A stretch of DNA of 28,123 bases, taken from assembly GCA_018713425.1 (NCBI GenBank), contig DVOT01000051.1:1-28123 (forward strand). Reading direction: 5' to 3'. Source of the stretch: Alectryocaccomicrobium faecavium (GTDB lineage: Bacteria; Bacillota; Clostridia; Christensenellales; Aristaeellaceae). The notes under the pieces were generated by a model. It was not told where the DNA came from. It did no database searches and saw only the letters and a program-made list of their open reading frames with translations. Of this stretch, positions 7,327 through 13,483 are shown in pieces; the first letter of the stretch is position 1, and each line of letters starts with the position of its first letter. The position numbers and the translations under genes are program-made.

Positions 7327-8967
7327 ATGAAAAAATTGTTGTCGCTGATTCTTGCTGTGAGTTTGCTGCTTACGGGCTCCGCCCTTGCGGATGAACTGCG
7401 GCTAAAGTATCTGGATCCGAGCCTGTATCCCGTGGCGGAAGGCGCTGAACTGGACATTTGGTGCGGGCAGGATGGCAATGTCGCCAACTACGAAGTGAAT
7501 CCCCAGACGGCTGCGCTGGAAGAACTGACCGGCGTGAAGATCAACTGGACCACGGCGCCCGGCACGCAGGAGGACATGAACGTGATGTTCAACCTGCACA
7601 TCGCTTCGGGCAACTATCCCGACATGTATTTGAACACCCTGTCGACCGCCGACATCATCGAATACGCCAACGACGTGTTCATTCCCCTCAACGATTACAT
7701 CGAGAACACGCGCTGGATCAAGGAATACCTCGAGGCGATGCCGGAAATCCGCGAAGCCATTACCGCGCCGGATGGCAACATTTACAGCCTGTGGCATGCT
7801 TTGCCGGAAACGGGGGACAAGGATAGCAACGCCAACCCTTATAAGCTGTGGATTTATCTTCCGTGGCTCGAGGCCAGCGGGATGGATATGCCGGAAACGG
7901 TGGATGAATTCCGCGAACTGCTGCGCTATTTCCGCGACCACGATATGAACGGCAATGGCGATCCCAACGACGAAATTCCCATGATGGGCTCTTTCGCCTT
8001 CGACCACGAAGGTTCTGATCCCACGTATGCCATCATGCAGGCGTTCCAGCTTACTCCGTCCAACTTCCTGTGGGTGGACGAGGAGCACAACGTGAGCTGC
8101 GTGGCCATTACGGATGATTTCCGCGAAGGCCTCTCGTATCTCAACAGCATGTACGAAGAAGGGCTGATCGCGGAGGACATCTACGCGCTTACGCTGAACG
8201 AATACCGCGATGTGGTGAACGTCACCAAGCCGGAGGATCAGGTTGTCGGCGTGGCAGCTGCGCCCTACTGGATGCGCTTCGTCACCGTTTCCATCTTTGG
8301 CGAACGCGCTTACGACGAGTTCACCTATATGCCGGTTCTGAAGCGCGATGAAAATACCCCGGCGCAGACCTACACCCGCAAGAGCGGCATCAGCCTGAAT
8401 GGCGTTGTGACCACCGCCTGCGAAGATCCGCAGCTGGCCATCGACTGGCTCGACGCCTGCCTGGACCCGGAGATCAACCGCGTGACGAACCTGGGCAACG
8501 AGGGTGATTATTGGACTCGCGTAAGCGAAGAGGGCGAATTGCCCATCGTGTCTATGACGGTTCCGGGCACCGATTTGAAGGATGGCGGCTCGGTGAACGA
8601 GCACTGCTATGGCAACTGGGTGTTCCCGGCGATCCCCAGCAGCTACTATGACTTTGCGTATGAAGAGGGCTCGGCTGCGCAGAAGAGCGACCAGGTGCAG
8701 CGCGCCGCCAACCGGGAATACGCCGCCGCTGGCGTAGGCGACTATATGCCCGCTTCGGTCTGGTGCACCGATAGCGACCTGCTCACGGAAATGGCCGATC
8801 TCAAGACCAATATCGAAAACGCCATTTCGACCGCGTATGCGGAGTTCATCCTGGGCCGCCGCGACGTGGACGACGACGCGGAGTGGGAGGAATACAAGCA
8901 GAGCCTGGAAGATTTGGGCCTGTCTCGCTATCTCGAGGTCGTTTATGAAGTGAACTTTGGTTCCTGA
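7327..8967 (+). CDS. Extracellular sugar-binding protein of an ABC importer (importer 1)
   Basis: A 546-residue solute-binding protein of the large LplA/LipO-like type that pairs with LplB/YtcP permeases. It has a Sec signal peptide (MKKLLSLILAVSLLLTGSAL) with a probable cut after ALA, and no lipobox cysteine. The mature part has the expected SGNYPDMYLNT and PETVDEFRELLRYFRDHDMN segments, the latter running into NGNGDPNDE, an EF-hand-like acidic loop common in this family and probably Ca2+ binding. GGAGGAGGA lies just upstream of the ATG. It is the first transport gene of the operon, 98 bases after the aldolase. The ligand is unknown; an oligosaccharide is inferred from neighbours. Confidence 0.9.
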   Translation: MKKLLSLILAVSLLLTGSALADELRLKYLDPSLYPVAEGAELDIWCGQDGNVANYEVNPQTAALEELTGVKINWTTAPGTQEDMNVMFNLHIASGNYPDMYLNTLSTADIIEYANDVFIPLNDYIENTRWIKEYLEAMPEIREAITAPDGNIYSLWHALPETGDKDSNANPYKLWIYLPWLEASGMDMPETVDEFRELLRYFRDHDMNGNGDPNDEIPMMGSFAFDHEGSDPTYAIMQAFQLTPSNFLWVDEEHNVSCVAITDDFREGLSYLNSMYEEGLIAEDIYALTLNEYRDVVNVTKPEDQVVGVAAAPYWMRFVTVSIFGERAYDEFTYMPVLKRDENTPAQTYTRKSGISLNGVVTTACEDPQLAIDWLDACLDPEINRVTNLGNEGDYWTRVSEEGELPIVSMTVPGTDLKDGGSVNEHCYGNWVFPAIPSSYYDFAYEEGSAAQKSDQVQRAANREYAAAGVGDYMPASVWCTDSDLLTEMADLKTNIENAISTAYAEFILGRRDVDDDAEWEEYKQSLEDLGLSRYLEVVYEVNFGS

Positions 8968-9063
8968 CGCGCCCGCAAAGAGGCATTTCTTTGGGCATGC
9001 TGGCAAGCCGCGTATAGACATATAGACCTGAGCGCGGCGAGAGGTTTCCCTGGAACCTGCACA

Positions 9064-9118
9064 GAAGGCAGTCTCCTGCTTCCCTGGCCTAGCGCAAAGA
9101 GGAGGCAGGGCTGCCTTC
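9064..9118 (+). other. Intercistronic mRNA hairpin between binding protein and permease
   Basis: In the 183-base gap, GAAGGCAG (9064-9071) pairs with CTGCCTTC (9111-9118), with CCTGC (9075-9079) / GCAGG (9105-9109) inside. A smaller hairpin CAAAGA/TCTTTG precedes it. There is no T-run. Such structures often stabilise the binding-protein part of the transcript so that it is made in excess over the permeases. Confidence 0.5.
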
Positions 9119-9150
9119 CCCCTATATTCGATGAGAAGAGGCGAAAGAAC

Positions 9151-10101
9151 ATGCATTCCATCCCGGTCTTCAAGAGAAAATCCCTGGTCCAGCGTGCTTG
9201 GTTTGATGTGATGCGCAACTGGCAGCTGTATCTGTTAATTCTCATACCCCTGGCGATACTCATTCTTTTTAAGTATGCACCCATGTACGGGGTGCAGATT
9301 GCTTTTCGGGATTTCAAAATCACCCGATCCATCACGAGCGGAACGTGGGTGGGGCTGGAGTATTTTACGAAATTTTTTGATAGCCCCATGGCATGGACGT
9401 ACATCGGCAACACGCTGGCCATCAGTTTGTATGAATTGTGTACGTTTCCGCTTTCGCTGGTGCTGGCGCTGCTTTTGAATTATCTTCCTTCCAAACGCTA
9501 CCGCAAGGCCATTCAAATGATTTCGTATGCGCCGCATTTCATTTCCACGGTGGTTATGTGCGGCATCATTTTGCAATTTTTGCAGGCGCGTGGCGGCCTG
9601 ATCAATGTTTTGCTCAATCTAGTCGGCATAGAATCAAGAAATTGGATTACCTATCCCAGCGCTTTCCGGCACATCTATGTCTGGAGCGGCGTGTGGCAGG
9701 GACTGGGCTATTCTTCCATCATTTATATAGCGGCCCTGTCCGCGGTTCCGCCGGATCTGCACGAAGCGGCCATCGTCGATGGCGCGAACATTGTAAAGCG
9801 CATTTGGCATGTGGACATTCCCTGCGTTTTGCCAACCTTTTGCATTCTCCTCATCATGCGCTGTGGGAGCATCTTAAATGTGGGCTTCCAAAAGGTTTTG
9901 CTGCTGCAAAACAACTTGAACCTGAGCGTTTCGGAGATCATCAGCACTTATACATACAACATCGGCCTCAATTCTTCGGGAGCCGTGCCCCAATATTCCT
10001 ATGGCGCTGCCATTGGGCTCTTTACGTCCGTGGTGAATCTGGTGCTACTCGTCATCGTGAACGCGATCACCAAGCGCCTGAGCGGCAATGGATTGTGGTA
10101 G
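9151..10101 (+). CDS. ABC sugar importer permease, LplB/YteP type (importer 1)
   Basis: A 316-residue inner-membrane permease with about six transmembrane helices; the first is LYLLILIPLAILILFKYAPM. The cytoplasmic EAA loop that docks the ATPase reads HEAAIVDGANIVKRIWHVDI followed by PCVLPT, close to the family pattern EAAxxDGA-x8-I-x-LP. Length and the N-terminal FKYAPMYGVQIAF stretch match the LplB class of CUT1 transporters. It partners with the permease at 10119 and the binding protein at 7327. No ATPase gene is linked. AGAGG at 9137-9141 serves the ATG. Confidence 0.92.
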   Translation: MHSIPVFKRKSLVQRAWFDVMRNWQLYLLILIPLAILILFKYAPMYGVQIAFRDFKITRSITSGTWVGLEYFTKFFDSPMAWTYIGNTLAISLYELCTFPLSLVLALLLNYLPSKRYRKAIQMISYAPHFISTVVMCGIILQFLQARGGLINVLLNLVGIESRNWITYPSAFRHIYVWSGVWQGLGYSSIIYIAALSAVPPDLHEAAIVDGANIVKRIWHVDIPCVLPTFCILLIMRCGSILNVGFQKVLLLQNNLNLSVSEIISTYTYNIGLNSSGAVPQYSYGAAIGLFTSVVNLVLLVIVNAITKRLSGNGLW

Positions 10102-10118
10102 TGGAAGGGAGTGGGAAA

Positions 10119-11033
10119 ATGAACGGGAAAATCGCCAAAAAAACGCATATCCGCTATTCGTGGGCGGATCGGATATTCCTTGCGGCCGATTGGCTGCTGC
10201 TCACACTCTTTCTGATTCTGTTGGCATACCCGCTGCTGTTCATCATTATGTCGTCTTTTAGCGGTGGAACGGCCTATATGAACCTTTCCCTGATCCCTTC
10301 CAAGTTTTCTCTGGAAGGGTATAAGGCGGTGTTCGAACACAGCGATATTTGGGTGGGATACAAAAATTCCGTGATTTATACCGCGCTGTACACGGTGATT
10401 TCCCTGGCCGTAACGGTCTGCTGTGCCTATCCGTTATCGCGCAAGGATTTTGGCGGCGGGAAAATTATGATGGCGCTGTGCGTGTTCACCATGTATTTCG
10501 GCGGGGGTCTAATTCCCACTTATGTGTGGATGCGCCAACTGAAGCTGATCGATTCCATCTGGGCGGTGGTATTGCCCGGCTCCCTGTCCGTGTACAACAT
10601 GATCGTCATGCGCACATATTTCAATACGCAAATTCCCGAGGAATTGCGAGAGGCTTCCATGCTGGATGGCTGCTCAGATGTGCGTTTTCTGCTTTCCATT
10701 GTGCTGCCGCTTTCCGGGGCAATCTTGGCCGTCATCGGGCTGTATTACGCCGTGGGCATGTGGAACGACTATTTCAATCCCATGGTGTATCTGACGACGC
10801 GCAGCAAGCTGCCGTTGCCGAATTTCCTGCGCGAAATTCTGATGGTCAATGTGCAGCACTCGCTGACCAATCAGGATCTAAACAACCTGGCGAACATCGA
10901 AAAAATGGAGCAGCGCGCAGATTTGATGAAATATTCGCTGATCATCGTTTCCAGTGTGCCTGTAATGGTCATCTATCCATTTGTGCAGAAATATTTTGTC
11001 AAGGGCGTGATGATCGGCGCGATCAAGGGATAA
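10119..11033 (+). CDS. ABC sugar importer permease, YtcP/LplC type (importer 1)
   Basis: A 304-residue second permease half with about six membrane helices. The EAA loop is EASMLDGCSDVRFLLSIVLP and the C-terminus is the hallmark YPFVQKYFVKGVMIGAIKG of this subfamily. It begins 17 bases after the first permease, with GGAAGGGAG upstream, so the two are translated from one transcript. The open frame extends far upstream of ATG 10119 but overlaps the previous gene, so the ATG is the sensible start. Confidence 0.92.
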   Translation: MNGKIAKKTHIRYSWADRIFLAADWLLLTLFLILLAYPLLFIIMSSFSGGTAYMNLSLIPSKFSLEGYKAVFEHSDIWVGYKNSVIYTALYTVISLAVTVCCAYPLSRKDFGGGKIMMALCVFTMYFGGGLIPTYVWMRQLKLIDSIWAVVLPGSLSVYNMIVMRTYFNTQIPEELREASMLDGCSDVRFLLSIVLPLSGAILAVIGLYYAVGMWNDYFNPMVYLTTRSKLPLPNFLREILMVNVQHSLTNQDLNNLANIEKMEQRADLMKYSLIIVSSVPVMVIYPFVQKYFVKGVMIGAIKG

Positions 11034-11123
11034 AGACTTTGGCGCGGCTTTGGGAATTGGTTTTCGCCCATCGCATAGGCCTGCCTTCCTCCGCATATGG
11101 TTTGGCGAGGGGAGGCGAAGGAT

Positions 11124-11390
11124 TTGCGGATTCCGTGGGAACTGGTTCTGGCGTTTGGCGTGGGGCTGGCGTTGATGGCGGTGATCAGCTATCTTCTGCT
11201 GGTGCCCCGGCGGTTTCTCTGGCGGCTGCTGGCGGGCGGCGTGCTCGGCGCGCTAGTGCTGGTGGTGATCAACTTTTTTGGCGGCATGGTGGGGTTTTCC
11301 ATCGCGCTCAATCCATTTACGGCCATGGCGGTGGGTTTCCTCGGCTTGCCGGGGGTGGGACTACTGGTGGCGCTCAATTTGCTCTTGTAA
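11124..11390 (+). CDS. bofA: BofA-family protein (pro-sigma-K processing inhibitor family)
   Basis: A small hydrophobic protein of 88 residues with two or three membrane segments (LVLAFGVGLALMAVISYLLL; VLGALVLVVINFFGGMVGFS) and the conserved BofA C-terminus NPFTAMAVGFLGLPGVGLLV. In Bacillus BofA sits in the outer forespore membrane and holds back the SpoIVFB protease that activates sigma-K; it is a good marker of endospore formers. In Clostridia its role is less certain. TTG 11124 is preceded by GGAGG at 11111-11115 and gives about 88 residues, like the 87 of B. subtilis; ATG 11097 is an in-frame alternative without a good ribosome site. It is not beside recR, its common place, and no clear own promoter is visible. 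Confidence 0.85.
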   Translation: MRIPWELVLAFGVGLALMAVISYLLLVPRRFLWRLLAGGVLGALVLVVINFFGGMVGFSIALNPFTAMAVGFLGLPGVGLLVALNLLL

Positions 11391-11449
11391 AGCAGCAAAG
11401 GCTTGATGGATACCGCGGCGGATCCTTCGCCATGCTTCAGCGATTGAAT

Positions 11450-11480
11450 GGGCTGTGAAGAAACTTTGGTTGTTCTTTCA
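11450..11480 (+). terminator. Degenerate copy of the GGGCTGTGAA terminator
   Basis: GGGCTGTGAAGAAAC (11450-11464) and GTTCTTTCA (11472-11480) around a seven-base loop. It resembles the hairpins at 11714-11754 and 20080-20118 but with a broken outer stem. It lies 60 bases past bofA and may end the transcript. Confidence 0.5.
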
Positions 11481-11486
11481 TGATCC

Positions 11487-11622
11487 CTCAGACTATCAAA
11501 AACCCCGAGGAGAGCGCGAGAGAACCGAAGCCCTCTCGCATTAAAATCGTCCCCGGCGGCGTGTACGGCGGGGACGGGGCGATTTTTGCGGCGGAAAATC
11601 CCATTTTCCAGAGCAAAAATCG
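11487..11622 (+). repeat. Dispersed mosaic repeat, copy B
   Basis: Matches the minus strand of 1-258 (identical blocks 11545-11573 and 11588-11621; weaker similarity from TCAGACTATCAAAAA onward). It is made of three hairpins: GCGAGAG (11516-11522)/CTCTCGC (11533-11539); CGTCCCCG (11548-11555)/CGGGGACG (11569-11576); and CGATTTTTGC (11580-11589)/GCAAAAATCG (11613-11622) with GGAAAAT/ATTTTCC inside. Copy A lacks the left arm of the last stem because of its extra segment, so copy B looks like the intact form. Both copies lie downstream of a gene in the same sense (bofA here, rqcH for copy A). No protein is encoded. Confidence 0.75.
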
Positions 11623-11630
11623 TTTCTTTG

Positions 11631-11673
11631 CAGTTTCCGCGCCCGGAAATCCGTAGGATTTTAGCGGAAACTG
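11631..11673. other. Strong two-part hairpin
   Basis: CAGTTTCCGC (11631-11640) pairs perfectly with GCGGAAACTG (11664-11673); inside, AAATCC (11647-11652) pairs with GGATTT (11656-11661) around GTA. Part of the non-coding 11391-11770 interval. Function unknown. Confidence 0.6.
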
Positions 11674-11685
11674 GAGGGGGTGGTA

Positions 11686-11713
11686 GTGGCGGGGGAGCAA
11701 GCTCTCCCGCCAC
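11686..11713. other. GC-rich inverted repeat
   Basis: GTGGCGGGGGAGC (11686-11698) and GCTCTCCCGCCAC (11701-11713) can pair over 13 positions with one G-T pair and a two-base centre. It directly abuts the next hairpin. Function unknown. Confidence 0.55.
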
Positions 11714-11754
11714 AAGGGGCTGTGAAAAAACCAAAAGTTTTTTCACAGCCCCTT
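11714..11754. terminator. Perfect 18-bp hairpin terminator, GGGGCTGTGAA family
   Basis: AAGGGGCTGTGAAAAAAC (11714-11731) pairs perfectly with GTTTTTTCACAGCCCCTT (11737-11754). It sits 16 bases past the GH51 stop and is probably its terminator on the minus strand, and perhaps also works on the plus strand. The T-run lies within the stem rather than after it. Confidence 0.7.
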
Positions 11755-11770
11755 GCGTGTTAGAAACAAG

Positions 11771-13270
11771 CTATCGCACAAAACGGATCACGTTCCAGCT
11801 CAGAGCGGGAATGTGCAGCGTGGCTTTTTCGCCATCGATGCACCCGCCGGGGCCGGGGGTGGGCACGACGGTATAGGGCGCGCTTTCGGTGTTGACGGCC
11901 TTCGCGTCGTCGTTGTGCAAAAGGATGTGCTCGCCAATGCGCAGCGCGCCGAAGCCGTGCAGATCCACGTCCAGCGCAAAAGGCTCCGTCGTACTGCGGT
12001 TGACGCATAAAACCGTTACGCTGCCATCGTCCGCCAGCGTGGCGGTCGCGTCGATGAACGGCACGCCTTCGTAATCCACGCAATCGTAAACCGGGCTATC
12101 CACGGCGGCGCGCAGCGCAGCGCCGCGCCCATAGCGGGAGGCGTGCATGAAGGGATAGTAGGTCGTTTGCGCCCAGCAACCGCCGCCGCCGCGCGTCATG
12201 ATGGGGGCGATGACGTTGACAAGCTGGGCCAGGCAGGCGATTTTGACCCGATCGGCGTTGCGCAGGAGCGTAATTAGGATGGAGCCGGTGAGAAGGGCGT
12301 CCTCAAAATTGTAAACGTCTTCCGCGCGGTGGACGGCCTGTCCCCAGCGCATGCTGCGCAGATACGCTTCCTGATCGCCGGTGTGATAGATAATGTTCCA
12401 TTCATCAAAGGAGAGATGGATGGATTTTTTGGCGTGTTTTTTGCCCTTGACCGCGTCGCACAGGGCAATGACGGAGCGGATGAAGGCATCCATATCCATC
12501 GTGCGGGCCAGGAAGTCGGACGTTTTGCCGGTGGGGTTGCCATAATAGCGGTGGAGGGAGATGTAATCGATGTTGTCGTAGCATTCATCCAGAACCGTCC
12601 ACTCCCAGCTGCCAAAAGTAGGCATCTCAAAGCCGGAAGAACCGCAGGCCACCAATTCGATGGAAGGATCCACCCATTTCATCATTTTGGCGGATTCATT
12701 GGCGATGCGCGCATATTCCTGGGCGGTTTTGCTGCCCATTTGCCAAGGCCCATCCATTTCGTTGCCCAGACACCACAACTTGATGTTCAGAGGCTCTTTT
12801 TTGCCATTGGCGATGCGCATATCGGAAAACTTGCTACCCGAGGGATGGTTGGCGTATTCCACCACGTCCCGCGCCTGTTCCGGACCGCGCGTGCCGAGGT
12901 TCACGCAATACATGGGCGCGGTTTGCGCCTTTTCGCACCAGTCGCAAAATTCGTGCAGACCCACCGCATTGGGTTCGGTGGCAAACCAAGCCAGATCCAG
13001 CCGCTGGGGGCGATGGCTGCCCACGGAATCCTCCCACTGAAAGCCGGAGACGAAATTCCCACCCGGATAGCGCACGATGGGAACACCCAGATCGCGTACC
13101 AAGCGAATCACATCCGTGCGAAACCCCTGTTCGTCCGCGGCGGGATGGCCGGGCTCATAAATGCCCTCGTAAATGGCGCGGCCCATGTGCTCGAGAAAAG
13201 AGCCATAGATCCGCGGATCGATCGGGCCGATTTGAAATGCCTTATCCAGCGTCATGCGCGCATGCTTCAT
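11771..13270 (-). CDS. Alpha-L-arabinofuranosidase, glycoside hydrolase family 51
   Basis: A 499-residue retaining arabinofuranosidase that removes terminal arabinofuranose from arabino-oligosaccharides or arabinoxylan fragments. The acid/base is Glu171 in CLGNEMDGPWQMG and the nucleophile is Glu290 in HLSFDEWNIIY, matching the spacing of G. stearothermophilus AbfA (175/294). Other family marks are IYGSFLEHMGRAIYEGIYEP and VRYPGGNFVSGFQWEDSVG, then a C-terminal beta domain (from about residue 400). There is no signal peptide, so it works in the cytoplasm on imported sugars. GGAGG lies 11 bases before ATG 13270; ATG 13258 is also possible. It is divergent from the sensor kinase gene and its promoter carries an operator-like palindrome. 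Confidence 0.95.
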   Translation of the reverse strand: MKHARMTLDKAFQIGPIDPRIYGSFLEHMGRAIYEGIYEPGHPAADEQGFRTDVIRLVRDLGVPIVRYPGGNFVSGFQWEDSVGSHRPQRLDLAWFATEPNAVGLHEFCDWCEKAQTAPMYCVNLGTRGPEQARDVVEYANHPSGSKFSDMRIANGKKEPLNIKLWCLGNEMDGPWQMGSKTAQEYARIANESAKMMKWVDPSIELVACGSSGFEMPTFGSWEWTVLDECYDNIDYISLHRYYGNPTGKTSDFLARTMDMDAFIRSVIALCDAVKGKKHAKKSIHLSFDEWNIIYHTGDQEAYLRSMRWGQAVHRAEDVYNFEDALLTGSILITLLRNADRVKIACLAQLVNVIAPIMTRGGGGCWAQTTYYPFMHASRYGRGAALRAAVDSPVYDCVDYEGVPFIDATATLADDGSVTVLCVNRSTTEPFALDVDLHGFGALRIGEHILLHNDDAKAVNTESAPYTVVPTPGPGGCIDGEKATLHIPALSWNVIRFVR

Positions 13271-13307
13271 AGAATGCCGTTCCTCCATTTTGCCAATTTT
13301 GTACCCC

Positions 13308-13336
13308 ATTATATCTATGGCGCGTGCGCCTGTCAA
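13308..13336 (-). promoter_or_regulatory. GH51 promoter with palindrome in the spacer
   Basis: On the minus strand: TTGACA (13336-13331), 17-base spacer, TATAAT (13313-13308), a perfect consensus. The spacer contains GGCGC-GT-GCGCC (plus strand, 13319-13330), well placed for a repressor to exclude polymerase. Confidence 0.88.
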
Positions 13337-13421
13337 GAGAGGATTTTTCGCGCAGGGGGAATTTATAAGCTCCAAGTGCCCGCAAAATCCTGGGAAAAAG
13401 GCAGCTTCGGCGCAATCGCAG

Positions 13422-13451
13422 TTGACGCAATCCGCGCGTGCGTGCTATAAT
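13422..13451 (+). promoter_or_regulatory. Sensor kinase promoter
   Basis: TTGACG (13422-13427), 18-base spacer, TATAAT (13446-13451), with TGC before the -10. The spacer contains GCGCGTGCG (13434-13442), the same nine bases as in the GH51 promoter palindrome, suggesting a shared regulator. Confidence 0.82.
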
Positions 13452-13483
13452 TTGAGCAAAATCAGCGCAAAGGGGCGGGCAGC

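Noticed and set aside
7402..9156. 584-residue minus-strand open frame across the first binding protein
   Set aside because: Same reason: low-complexity His/Arg/Val-rich translation and no start signals, fully covered by a recognised gene.
10349..11458. 369-residue plus-strand frame overlapping the second permease and bofA
   Set aside because: Different frame from the recognised permease and BofA-family proteins, no ribosome site and no domain.
11450..11754. CRISPR array or tRNA cluster in the repeat-rich gap
   Set aside because: The inverted repeats differ from one another, there is no regular repeat/spacer period, and no cloverleaf could be found.
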